Source: Lachnobacterium bovis DSM 14045 (GTDB lineage: Bacteria; Bacillota; Clostridia; Lachnospirales; Lachnospiraceae). From it: a stretch of 64,000 nucleotides of DNA. Made by a program: the position numbers and the translations under genes. Numbering within the stretch: position 1 is the first letter of the stretch; every line of letters begins with the position of its first letter. Location of the stretch: contig NZ_FNPG01000007.1 in assembly GCF_900107245.1 (NCBI RefSeq), forward strand, positions 1-64,000. Reading direction: 5' to 3'. Positions 1 to 7,816 of this stretch are shown here, one piece after another. Under the pieces are notes generated by a model. That model ran no database searches and was not told the DNA's origin. It worked only from the letters and a program-made list of their open reading frames with translations.

Positions 1-230
1 CCGGGATGGACGAACCACTGGTGTATCTGTTGTCGACCAACGGCATAGCAGAGTAGCCAAGTTCGGAAGGGATAAACGCTGAAGGCATCTAAGCGTGAAG
101 CCCCCCTCAAGATGAGATATCCCCTCCAAAAGGAGATAAGACCCCTGAGAGACTAACAGGTAAATAGGGCAGAGGTGGAAGTACAGTAATGTATGTAGCT
201 GACTGTTACTAATAGGACGAAGGCTTGACC
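1..230 (+). rRNA. rrl: 23S ribosomal RNA, 3' end (partial)
   Basis: The window opens inside a 23S rRNA gene. The block includes the conserved domain VI and 3'-terminal text (ccgggatggacgaaccactg, then the closing ...aggcttgacc). The 3' end is placed at about 230 by similarity to the usual ...ACTTGACC ending, with an uncertainty of a few bases. The gene is cut by the window start. No 5S gene follows: only 67 bases separate it from the tRNA. Confidence 0.93.
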
Positions 231-297
231 AAAAAGGTTTTCAAAGAGAAAAGCTTGTATGAAGTTTTGAAGATATATGAAAAATAAAAAAAGATGT

Positions 298-368
298 AGG
301 GGTGTAGTTCATCGGTAGAATAAGAGTCTCCAAAACTCCAGAGGAGGGTTCGATTCCTTCCACCCCTG
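298..368 (+). tRNA. tRNA-Trp (anticodon CCA)
   Basis: A 71-nt cloverleaf can be folded by hand. The seven-pair acceptor stem is 298-304 with 361-367, and the discriminator is G368. The D arm is 307-321. The anticodon arm is 323-339 with loop CTCCAAA, so the anticodon is CCA at 330-332. The T arm is 344-360 with loop TTCGATT. The outermost anticodon-stem pair (A323/C339) is mismatched. The CCA tail is not encoded. The gene lies directly after 23S rRNA and probably belongs to the same rRNA transcript. Confidence 0.93.
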
Positions 369-373
369 TTGTT

Positions 374-407
374 AGAACGCTTTGGATAATCAGAGCGTTC
401 TTTTTTG
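374..407 (+). terminator. Intrinsic terminator of the rRNA/tRNA-Trp transcript
   Basis: The inverted repeat AGAACGCT (374-381) / AGCGTTCT (394-401) has a 12-nt loop and is followed by six or seven T. It lies 5 bases after the tRNA. Confidence 0.85.
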
Positions 408-451
408 ATATATTATAATAGTTAAAAAAATAGGAGAAGAATAGAAAAATT

Positions 452-1660
452 ATGCAAGAAATATTTTTAGAAATAGATGATTTTTATAAGAATATATTTA
501 AAAACAGAGAAAATTATATTTTATTAGATATACGTGATGAGGATCAGTTTAAGTATGGTCATATACCTAATGCAATAAATTATAGAGCAGATCTTTTGTA
601 TAAAGATATGGAAAATGAAGAAGCACAGCATAATAGTTTAGATTGTAATAAATTGAAGCTCGATAGAGAAAAAAAAATAATTATATATTCTAATAATAAC
701 AAAGATGCTATTGAAATTGCAAAATTTCTTTTTGAATTGAAATTTGATGTTAAAGTTATAAAAGATGGTTATGTTTCGTGGGTATTATTTGAAATGGAGC
801 AGGAGTTGAATAATGCGGATAAAGGAGTAAAAGACTCTGTTGAATTATCAATTAGAAAAAAATTTCATAAGAATATTTTTTCAAAATTTGCTAAAGCTAT
901 AAAAACATATGAACTATTAAAACCAAATGATAAAGTTATGGTATGTATTTCTGGTGGAAAAGATTCAATGTTGATGGCAAAATTATTTCAAGAATTAAAA
1001 AAACATGATAGATTCTATTTTGAATTAGAATTTGTAGTAATGGATCCTGGATATAATAAAGCTAATAGGTTAATTATTGAGAAAAATGCTGAATTGCTAG
1101 GTATTCCTATAAAAATTTTTGATACACCTATTTTTGATGCTGTATTTGATATAGAAAAATCACCATGTTATTTATGCGCAAGAATGAGAAGAGGTTATTT
1201 ATATAGCTATGCTCAAAAGTTGGGGTGTAATAAGATTGCCCTTGGTCATCATTATGATGATGTTATAGAAACTATTTTGATGGGAATGTTATATGGCGCC
1301 CAAATTCAAACAATGATGCCTAAATTACATAGTACAAATTTTGATGGATTAGAATTGATAAGACCATTATACTTAATTCGAGAGAAGGACATTATTAATT
1401 GGAGAGACTATAATAATCTATATTTTTTACAGTGTGCTTGTAAGTTTACAGAAGAAACCTCTGTATTATTAAATAGCAGAAAAAATGAATCTGCTTCAAA
1501 GAGAAAAGAGATAAAGAATTTGATTAAAGAAATAAAGAAGGTAAATCCTTATGTTGAAGGAAATATTTTCAAAAGTGTGGAAAACGTTAATTTGAGTACT
1601 ATTGTTGCTTATAAAAAGGATGGAATAAAGCACAGTTTTTTGGAATCATATGATGAATAA
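452..1660 (+). CDS. Rhodanese-like domain fused to TtcA-type PP-loop tRNA thiolation protein
   Basis: The 402-residue protein has two domains. Residues about 15-115 resemble a rhodanese fold (LLDIRDEDQFKYGHIPNAIN). Residues about 140-360 are a PP-loop ATPase of the TtcA family, with SGGKDS at 167-172, the paired cysteines C239 and C242 (PCYLCARMRRG), and a later cysteine pair C328/C330. TtcA-family proteins put sulfur on cytidine 32 of tRNAs using ATP and usually an iron-sulfur cluster held by cysteines. The rhodanese active-site loop appears inactive: where the catalytic Cys should sit after the beta strand, the sequence is YSNNNKDA (Ser80). The start has a weak context, because the nearest Shine-Dalgarno (AGGAG, about 432) is about 15 bases from the ATG and no better in-frame start is seen. 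The family call is firm and the exact substrate is not. Confidence 0.8.
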   Translation: MQEIFLEIDDFYKNIFKNRENYILLDIRDEDQFKYGHIPNAINYRADLLYKDMENEEAQHNSLDCNKLKLDREKKIIIYSNNNKDAIEIAKFLFELKFDVKVIKDGYVSWVLFEMEQELNNADKGVKDSVELSIRKKFHKNIFSKFAKAIKTYELLKPNDKVMVCISGGKDSMLMAKLFQELKKHDRFYFELEFVVMDPGYNKANRLIIEKNAELLGIPIKIFDTPIFDAVFDIEKSPCYLCARMRRGYLYSYAQKLGCNKIALGHHYDDVIETILMGMLYGAQIQTMMPKLHSTNFDGLELIRPLYLIREKDIINWRDYNNLYFLQCACKFTEETSVLLNSRKNESASKRKEIKNLIKEIKKVNPYVEGNIFKSVENVNLSTIVAYKKDGIKHSFLESYDE

Positions 1661-1761
1661 TGTTTATTGGATAACAGAAATATTTAAATTAAATATGTAT
1701 TATATATACATTAAAAATTCATTATAGATATATAATTAGAGGATAGAAAATAGGAGGAATT

Positions 1762-2667
1762 ATGACTTTACAACAATTGAATCAAGTGATTGTAATTGCA
1801 GATGCGGGCTCAATGAATGAAGCATCTAAAAGATTATTTGTTTCTCAGCCTAATTTGTCATCTGTAGTTAAAGAATTAGAAGAAGAAACTGGAATAACTA
1901 TTTTTCTTAGATCAAATAGAGGAATTGTTATTACACCAGAAGGAGAAGAATTTATCGGATATGCTAAACAAGTTATCCAACAATATGATCTTTTAAGAGA
2001 AAGATACAATTCATCTTCTGTAAAAAAGAAATTTAGTGTATCTACTCAACATTATAGTTTTGCAGTTGAGGCATTTGTTGAAATGGTTAAAACATTTGGA
2101 ATGGACGAGTATGAGTTCGCAATTCATGAGACAAAAACTAATATTGTAATTGAAAATGTAAAAAATATGAAGAGTGAAATAGGTGTTTTGTATTTAAGTG
2201 AATTTAATGAAAAAATAATGAGAAAAATTTTTAGTGAAAATAGTCTGATTTTTAAGGAACTATTTGTGTGCGATACATTTGTGTATTTGTGGAGAGGGCA
2301 TCCGTTAGCTGATAAGAAAATTATTTCTATGAAAGATTTAGAGAATTATCCATGTTTGGCATTTGAACAAGGAACGAATAATTCGTTCTATTTTGCGGAA
2401 GAAATGAAGAGCACTTTTCAATATAAGCAGATTATTCGAGGTGACGACAGAGCTACTATGCTTAATCTAATGAGAGGATTATTGGGTTTTACGTTGTGTT
2501 CCGGAATAATAAGTGAAAATTTAAATGGAAATGATTATGTTGCTATTCCTTTAAAGGAAAGTGAAAAGATGCATATTGGATATATAATGCATAAAGGAGC
2601 AAAACTTAGTCCTTTAGGAGAAAGATATGTTCAGGAATTAAAACAATATCAGAACAAAGTTTTGTAA
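1762..2667 (+). CDS. LysR-family transcriptional regulator
   Basis: The 301-residue protein has the classic LysR layout: an N-terminal winged helix-turn-helix in residues 1-60 (LQQLNQVIVIADAGSMNEAS, then SQPNLSSVVKELEEETG) followed by a periplasmic-binding-like effector domain from about residue 88. The start is supported by TAGGAGG six bases upstream. The gene sits upstream of, and codirectional with, a methionine-type ABC importer (metN-metI-metQ). By position, a role in sulfur or methionine regulation is a reasonable guess, but the effector cannot be read from sequence. A separate leader and terminator lie between this gene and metN. Confidence 0.85.
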   Translation: MTLQQLNQVIVIADAGSMNEASKRLFVSQPNLSSVVKELEEETGITIFLRSNRGIVITPEGEEFIGYAKQVIQQYDLLRERYNSSSVKKKFSVSTQHYSFAVEAFVEMVKTFGMDEYEFAIHETKTNIVIENVKNMKSEIGVLYLSEFNEKIMRKIFSENSLIFKELFVCDTFVYLWRGHPLADKKIISMKDLENYPCLAFEQGTNNSFYFAEEMKSTFQYKQIIRGDDRATMLNLMRGLLGFTLCSGIISENLNGNDYVAIPLKESEKMHIGYIMHKGAKLSPLGERYVQELKQYQNKVL

Positions 2668-3011
2668 AATTATATGGTAATAAAAATTTTTTATAACTAT
2701 TAATAAATATTGTTTATCGTTGTTATAAACTTAAGTTATATCAGAGTATCAAAACTGTATATTATGTTATCTTTAGAATTATTGATATAATATACTTGGA
2801 GTTGAGTTATGAAGTTTTGATATATTTTTAAGAGTAAACGGTATTAATATTTATCCTAAAGGGATATGTGGCCGACATATCCCTTTTTTGATAATACTGT
2901 TGTCATGAATAAGATTGTGTCAGAATTTATTAGAATAAAACGTAATAGGATAGAGTTAAATGTTTTATTTAAATAGATTCGAATGACATATAAATTAGCA
3001 AGGAGTACAAA
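2668..3011 (+). other. Leader region before metN
   Basis: This 344-base gap has no gene. It holds a -10-like TATAAT at 2786-2791 with a poor -35 (TTATGT, 2763-2768) and a strong intrinsic terminator at 2861-2889. The remaining 120 bases run up to the metN ribosome binding site. I find no S-box, T-box or other riboswitch consensus. Confidence 0.6.
2861..2889 (+). terminator. Intrinsic terminator upstream of metN
   Basis: A perfect 9-bp stem GGGATATGT (2861-2869) / ACATATCCC (2875-2883) with loop GGCCG is followed by six T. It lies 194 bases after the LysR gene and 122 before metN. It could end the LysR transcript, or act as an attenuator for the importer operon if transcription starts near 2797. 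Confidence 0.85.
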
Positions 3012-4040
3012 ATGAATAAAAATCAAGAAAGTTTAAGACTAGATGATGTATTAATTGAATTTGATGATGTATGTAAAATGTATCAAACTTCAAAAGGTCA
3101 AGTTAATGCATTAACAGATATTAATTTTAAAATTAAAAAAGGATCAATATGTGGAATAATAGGTTTATCAGGTGCTGGCAAATCAACATTTGTTCGTTGT
3201 ATTAATCTATTAGAAAAACCAACTAGTGGTAAAGTCCTTTTAAATGGAGAGAACTTGTTAGACATTTCTGATAAGGAATTGCGAATTAAAAGACAAAAAA
3301 TGGGAATGATTTTTCAACATTTTAATTTGCTTGAACAAAGGACAGCATTAGATAATATTTGTTTTCCATTAGAGTTAGCAGGTTTTTCTAGAAAACAAGC
3401 AAGAGCTAAAGCTATGAAATATCTTGAAATTGTGGATTTAGTAGACAGAAAAGATAATTTTCCTTCTCAACTTTCAGGAGGACAAAAACAACGTATAGCA
3501 ATAGCTCGAGCATTAGCTACTGAGCCAGAAGTTTTATTGTGTGACGAGGCAACAAGTGCCCTTGATCCTACGACTACTAATTCGATTTTGGATTTATTAA
3601 AAGACATAAATGCAAAATTGGGTGTTACGGTTGTAATTATCACACATGAGATGGGGATAGTAGAAAAAATATGTGATTATGTAGCTGTTATCGATAAAGG
3701 TAGAATTGTAGAAGAGGGAAAGGTTAAAGACATATTTTTAGCTCCGAAATCGCAATATACTAAGAAATTGTTATATCCTGATTTGAGTAATTTTGCAGTA
3801 GAAAATAAGAAAAAAGTGATAAGACTTTCTTTTGATGGTCAATCATCATATGAACCGGTAATTGCAAATTTAGTTTTAAAATGCAATGCAAAAATTAATA
3901 TTTTGGGAGCAAGCACGGAAAACATTAGTGGTAAAGCATTTGGACAAATGCTTATTGAAATGCCAAAAGATGAAAAGGTTCTAGCTAAAGTTAAAAATTA
4001 CTTAGATGAAATTCATATAAACTATGAGGAGGATATATAA
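3012..4040 (+). CDS. metN: Methionine-type ABC transporter ATP-binding protein MetN
   Basis: The ATPase subunit of a D/L-methionine importer has 342 residues, the normal MetN length. Walker A GLSGAGKST is at residues 51-59, the signature LSGGQKQR at about 154, Walker B VLLCDEATSALDP at about 174, and the H-loop is in ITHEMG. The C-terminal 75 residues (from about 268) form the NIL/ACT-like domain typical of MetN, which in E. coli binds methionine and inhibits transport. AAGGAG lies 8 bases upstream of the ATG. It is followed after 2 bases by the permease gene and then by the lipoprotein, so the three form an operon. Some NIL-domain systems carry other sulfur compounds or cysteine/cystine. Confidence 0.92.
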   Translation: MNKNQESLRLDDVLIEFDDVCKMYQTSKGQVNALTDINFKIKKGSICGIIGLSGAGKSTFVRCINLLEKPTSGKVLLNGENLLDISDKELRIKRQKMGMIFQHFNLLEQRTALDNICFPLELAGFSRKQARAKAMKYLEIVDLVDRKDNFPSQLSGGQKQRIAIARALATEPEVLLCDEATSALDPTTTNSILDLLKDINAKLGVTVVIITHEMGIVEKICDYVAVIDKGRIVEEGKVKDIFLAPKSQYTKKLLYPDLSNFAVENKKKVIRLSFDGQSSYEPVIANLVLKCNAKINILGASTENISGKAFGQMLIEMPKDEKVLAKVKNYLDEIHINYEEDI

Positions 4041-4042
4041 GG

Positions 4043-4711
4043 ATGAGTATTAGTTTCGATATTTTAATGAAATTGTTGTTAGATGGTGTTGCAGAGACAT
4101 TATATATGACAATAGTTGGTACTTTTGCAGCATATATTTTAGGAATACCTTTAGGAGTTTTATTATATGTAACATCAAAAGAAGGAATTAGACCAAATAA
4201 AGTAGTGTATGGTTTATTTGGCGCAGTAATCAATGTTATTAGATCAATCCCATTTTTGATTTTGTTAGTGGCATTGATTCCAGTTACTCGTTTAATTGTG
4301 GGAACATCAGTTGGAACTAACGCAACAATTGTACCTTTGGTAATAGGTGCAGCTCCATTTGTAGCAAGAATGATAGAATCTTCGTTACTAGAAGTTGATA
4401 ATGGTGTTATAGAAGCTGCACAGTCTATGGGAGCATCTAATTTTCAAATTGTAAAAAAAGTGTTGTTACCAGAGGCCAAACCATCTCTTTTAACTGGTAG
4501 CACAATCGCAATCACAACTATTTTGGGGTATTCTGCACTTGCTGGTTTTGTAGGGGGTGGAGGTTTAGGTGCCACAGCCTTAAATTATGGTTATACTAGA
4601 TATCAAACAGATGTCATGCTAATTACAGTTGCAGTGCTTGTGATTATTGTACAGGTTTTTCAAGAAGTAGGTATGTTTATTGTGAGAAAAACTGATAAAA
4701 GGAAGAAATAA
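4043..4711 (+). CDS. metI: Methionine-type ABC transporter permease MetI
   Basis: The 222-residue inner-membrane permease has five hydrophobic spans and the EAA loop that contacts the ATPase (EAAQSMGASNFQIVKKVLLP, from residue 124). Length and motif match MetI. The start codon is 2 bases after the metN stop, with GAGGAGG just inside the end of metN, so translational coupling is likely. It works with MetN and the lipoprotein MetQ. Confidence 0.92.
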   Translation: MSISFDILMKLLLDGVAETLYMTIVGTFAAYILGIPLGVLLYVTSKEGIRPNKVVYGLFGAVINVIRSIPFLILLVALIPVTRLIVGTSVGTNATIVPLVIGAAPFVARMIESSLLEVDNGVIEAAQSMGASNFQIVKKVLLPEAKPSLLTGSTIAITTILGYSALAGFVGGGGLGATALNYGYTRYQTDVMLITVAVLVIIVQVFQEVGMFIVRKTDKRKK

Positions 4712-4828
4712 CTTATAGATTATTTCGAAGATTGATAAAAAGAATAATTAAAAGCTAAAGAAAAAGAGGTAGGATTATACTACTAAAATTTACAAGTAAT
4801 TCTAGAAGAATATAAAGGAGAGATAAGT

Positions 4829-5686
4829 ATGAAAAATTCATTGAAAAAGGATATTGTAAAGAATATTGCAAAAAAATTCACAAGAAAAATCATTACAGCA
4901 GGAGTTTTATTTACAATGACTGTTGGAGTTTTAGGAGGATGCGGTTCTAAATCAGATGATAAAACAATTAAGATAGGTGCTTCACCTTCTCCACACGCTG
5001 AAATTCTTGAACAGGTTAAGGGAGAATTAGAAAAAGAAGGTTATAAGCTTGAAATCGTAGAGTATAATGATTATGTGATTCCTAATAAGGCATTAAATGA
5101 TGGTGAAATTGATGCAAATTATTTTCAACATACAGCATATTTAGAAAATTATAATAAAGAAAATAAAACTGATTTAAAAGAAGCTGCAAGAATTCATTTT
5201 GAACCATTAGGTATTTATTCGAAAAAAATAAAATCATTGAAAGATGTTAAAGACAACGCAGTTGTAATAGTACCAAATGATGCTACAAATGAAGCTAGAG
5301 CCTTATTACTTCTTCAAGAAGAAGGATTAATTAAACTTGATAAGAAAAAAGGTTTTAAATCAACAGTATTAGATATAGTTGAAAATCCTAAAAATCTAAA
5401 GATTAAAGAGTTAGCTGCTGAACAATTACCAAGAGCTTTAGATGATGCTGATATAGGTGTAATTAATGGTAATTATGCCATTGATGGAGGATTGAAAATA
5501 AAGGATGCTTTAAGTCTAGAAAAGAGCACTTCAGATGCAACTAAAGTTTATTCAAATGTTATCGCTGTGAGAAAAGGTGACAAGAATAGTGCAAAGATTA
5601 AAGCGCTTGTTAAGGCTTTGAAATCTGAAAAAGTAAAGAATTTCATTAAGAAAAAATATAAGGGATCTGTTGTTTCAGTAGATTAA
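4829..5686 (+). CDS. metQ: MetQ/NlpA-family substrate-binding lipoprotein
   Basis: The 285-residue solute-binding protein has a lipoprotein signal: a basic N-terminus, a hydrophobic stretch at residues 21-35 and the lipobox LGGC with lipid-carrying Cys38. The mature part has the NlpA signature (KIGASPSPHAEILEQVK; DGEIDANYFQHTAYLENYN). The protein is anchored outside the membrane and delivers methionine or a related amino acid to MetNI. It is separated from metI by 117 bases without a clear terminator and has its own AAAGGAGAG ribosome binding site, so it is probably the last gene of the importer operon. Confidence 0.92.
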   Translation: MKNSLKKDIVKNIAKKFTRKIITAGVLFTMTVGVLGGCGSKSDDKTIKIGASPSPHAEILEQVKGELEKEGYKLEIVEYNDYVIPNKALNDGEIDANYFQHTAYLENYNKENKTDLKEAARIHFEPLGIYSKKIKSLKDVKDNAVVIVPNDATNEARALLLLQEEGLIKLDKKKGFKSTVLDIVENPKNLKIKELAAEQLPRALDDADIGVINGNYAIDGGLKIKDALSLEKSTSDATKVYSNVIAVRKGDKNSAKIKALVKALKSEKVKNFIKKKYKGSVVSVD

Positions 5687-5793
5687 TTATATAATTTGAT
5701 TATACGGATGGAAATGTTTGTAATATTCTATAAAAAAATGAATAAAAGTATTGATTAAATAATTCTAATAAAAAATCAATAAAAAATATAGCT

Positions 5794-5886
5794 CGTATGT
5801 TTAGATAGATGTTTTAACAGATGAATATATATTTGATTAGTATGTATTAATGTTGAAAATAATATCTAAAACATGCGGGTTTTTTG
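5794..5886 (+). terminator. Probable terminator of metNIQ
   Basis: The arms CGTATGTTTAGATA (5794-5807) and TATCTAAAACATGCG (5863-5877) pair with one bulge and one wobble, and GGTTTTTTG follows. The loop is long (about 55 nt), so the call is moderate. Confidence 0.5.
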
Positions 5887-6005
5887 TTTGTAAATCAATT
5901 AAAAATAATATATTAATATAGAAAAACGAATAGATTATTTTTGTATTAACTTATTAATTCTAAATAAAATTTTTATAAAAAATACTTAATATACTCATAA
6001 ATCCT

Positions 6006-6034
6006 TTGACAAAACAATAATATGATGGCATAAT
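6006..6034 (+). promoter_or_regulatory. Sigma-A-type promoter of the HPr-like gene
   Basis: TTGACA (6006-6011), a 17-base spacer, then CATAAT (6029-6034). It lies 78 bases before the start codon. Confidence 0.75.
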
Positions 6035-6111
6035 TTTTATGTTGCAATTTTTTATAGCGACAATATTTGATGTTAATATTCAGAAATTTTTAAGAAAGTT
6101 GGTAGTATTTT

Positions 6112-6345
6112 ATGTATGAAAATAAGAAAAAAATTCGTTTTACTGATACTGACGAAGTAAAAGCTTTTGTTAAAGCAGCTGGAAAATGTGACTTTGATAT
6201 TGATGTTATTTATAATAGAATCGTTATAGATGCAAAGTCAATTCTGGGTGTTTTAGCGCTTGGAGTAAATAAAGATCTTACAATTGGTTATCATGGAGAA
6301 GATGAAAACTTTGAAAATGTATTAAGTGAATTATCTATTGCATAG
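6112..6345 (+). CDS. HPr-like protein lacking the phosphorylatable histidine
   Basis: The 77-residue protein is aligned with HPr (PTS phosphocarrier) by its middle: DAKSILGVLALGVNKDLTI matches the HPr segment around the regulatory serine (NAKSIMGVMSLG). The HPr active-site stretch GLHARPA near residue 15 is absent. The corresponding region reads DEVKAFVKAAGKC and has no His there, so it should not accept phosphate from enzyme I. Ser43 in the AKS motif is the equivalent of HPr Ser46. A regulatory rather than a transport role is an inference. It is a single gene with its own consensus promoter and a shared terminator downstream. Confidence 0.75.
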   Translation: MYENKKKIRFTDTDEVKAFVKAAGKCDFDIDVIYNRIVIDAKSILGVLALGVNKDLTIGYHGEDENFENVLSELSIA

Positions 6346-6729
6346 AATATTAACGTTACTGAGAATTAGATGTGAATAAAGTTTTTAAAAATTAGTACGA
6401 ACATATTTAATGCAAATTAATTCTATATGAATAGACAATAATTATAAAAGTTGAAAAACAATAAATAATAAGATAAAAAACAAAAAACTAGAATAGAAAA
6501 AATATAATTATAAAATTAAAACTGTAACAACAATATAAAGTAACAACAATATAAAAATAAAACAATAAAGAAAAATGGGCGAAGATTATTATCTATAAGT
6601 ATGTTTAATCTTATAACTAAAGAATAAGTTATGTACTTGTTTGGAAGATAATAATTTTAGCCCAATTTTCTTTTTTATTTAAAATTTTAATGTGAAAATA
6701 TTTTTATTATGAAAACATAATGTTAAATT
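6346..6729. other. Intergenic region between convergent genes
   Basis: The first 220 bases are extremely A-rich and show no gene or signal. The last part is the large dyad at 6572-6676 that probably terminates both converging transcripts. Confidence 0.5.
6572..6676. terminator. Large bidirectional terminator
   Basis: The outer arms AAAATGGGC...GATTATTATCT (6572-6593) and AGATAATAAT...GCCCAATTTT (about 6646-6669) pair with small bulges. Inner arms around ATAACT / AAGTTAT extend the hairpin. T-rich sequence follows on the plus strand and A-rich sequence precedes it, so it can serve both directions. Confidence 0.65.
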
Positions 6730-7617
6730 TTAGTTTTCGACTGTTGGTAATAAGTCTAAAAATGCCTTTGTTGAAGGTGATAAAGGAAGCGAAGTATTAA
6801 CTGATGCAACCATTTGTCGTGTTGGCATTTTTTCTTTTGTATTTAAAATAAATAATTCGCTAGAATCTTTTACACAATAATCTGGAACAAATGCAATTCC
6901 CAGTCCGATTTTTGCCATATCTATTAACAAATCATTACTGCTTAATTCGATTTCAGGTAAAAGCTCTAGTTGATGTTGTAAAAATTGTTTATGTAAAAAT
7001 TCACTTGTTGTACTTTTTCTTTCGAGCATCATAAGAGGGTAGTGTTTTAATTCTTCGAAAGATATTTCTTTTTGAGTTAAATTAAAGTAATCAGGATTAG
7101 CAACAAAAACGTCATTAAAATTTGCAACAGTTTTTTGCAAATATGATGGATTTAGGTGTGAATTTGGAAAATTAGTTACAATCAAATCCACTTTTCCCTG
7201 TGATAATAAATCCACACAATTTATAGAAGTTCCGTTAGTTACTTTGATAGGAACATTTGGAAATTTTTTGTGGAATTCTTTAAAAAATGGAACTAGAAAA
7301 TATCGACAAATTGTATCACTAGCACCAATATGAAGTTGTCCTAATCCAAGGTTGCTTGCATCGAGTAATTGGCCTTCACCACGAGCAATTAAATTCATAG
7401 CTGGTTCAACATGTTTTAATAATACTTTTCCTGCTGGTGTTAATTGAACTTTCTTTGTGCTTCTTATAAAAAGTGGTTGTTCAAGTTTGCGTTCAAGAGT
7501 TTTGATAGACTGACTTACAGCTGACTGAGAAATAAATAATTTTTTACTTGCTTCAGAAAAGCTTAACGAAGAAGCAACATAATAAAAAACTTTGTATAAT
7601 TCATAATTAATATCCAT
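6730..7617 (-). CDS. LysR-family transcriptional regulator
   Basis: The 295-residue LysR-type regulator has an N-terminal winged helix-turn-helix (FSEASKKLFISQSAVSQSIK, about residues 19-38) and a C-terminal effector-binding domain. It is transcribed divergently from purL across about 200 bases that contain two perfect palindromes (7641-7655 and 7669-7680), which are candidate operators. LysR proteins commonly regulate themselves and the divergent neighbour, so control of purL is possible but unproven. AAGAGG lies just upstream of the start on the minus strand. Confidence 0.85.
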   Translation of the reverse strand: MDINYELYKVFYYVASSLSFSEASKKLFISQSAVSQSIKTLERKLEQPLFIRSTKKVQLTPAGKVLLKHVEPAMNLIARGEGQLLDASNLGLGQLHIGASDTICRYFLVPFFKEFHKKFPNVPIKVTNGTSINCVDLLSQGKVDLIVTNFPNSHLNPSYLQKTVANFNDVFVANPDYFNLTQKEISFEELKHYPLMMLERKSTTSEFLHKQFLQHQLELLPEIELSSNDLLIDMAKIGLGIAFVPDYCVKDSSELFILNTKEKMPTRQMVASVNTSLPLSPSTKAFLDLLPTVEN

Positions 7618-7640
7618 TGTATCCTCTTTTCTAATTTTTA

Positions 7641-7680
7641 ATATAAGGCTTATATATATTATAAGGACTACTTATAAGTA
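7641..7680. promoter_or_regulatory. Two palindromes in the lysR-purL divergent region (candidate operator)
   Basis: ATATAAGGCTTATAT (7641-7655) and TACTTATAAGTA (7669-7680) are both perfect palindromes. They are 28 bp apart start to start and share the core CTTATA. They lie 24-63 bases upstream of the LysR start codon. LysR proteins bind paired dyads of this kind, but binding is inferred. Confidence 0.5.
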
Positions 7681-7816
7681 TGTCAATTAAAAATTTATAT
7701 GATGAAAATAATTAAAATTAGTAAAACTTATAGGTAAAATTAAATATATTAATTATGCTAATTCTAAATTAGGTGTTATACTTTATGTAGCAAAAAGATT
7801 TATCGGAGGTAAGTTT

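Larger units (their letters stand above)
5687..6111 (+). other. AT-rich intergenic region after metQ
   Basis: This gap holds a probable terminator at 5794-5886 and the promoter of the next gene at 6006-6034. Nothing else is recognised in the very AT-rich sequence. Confidence 0.5.

Noticed and set aside
2668-3011. A SAM or T-box riboswitch upstream of metN
   Set aside because: None of the conserved cores (for example AGGGTGGTACCGCG for T-box, or the S-box kink-turn text) was found, although a terminator is present.
7618-7816. A purine riboswitch or PRPP-type leader before purL
   Set aside because: No matching conserved core and no terminator hairpin in the 200-base divergent region.
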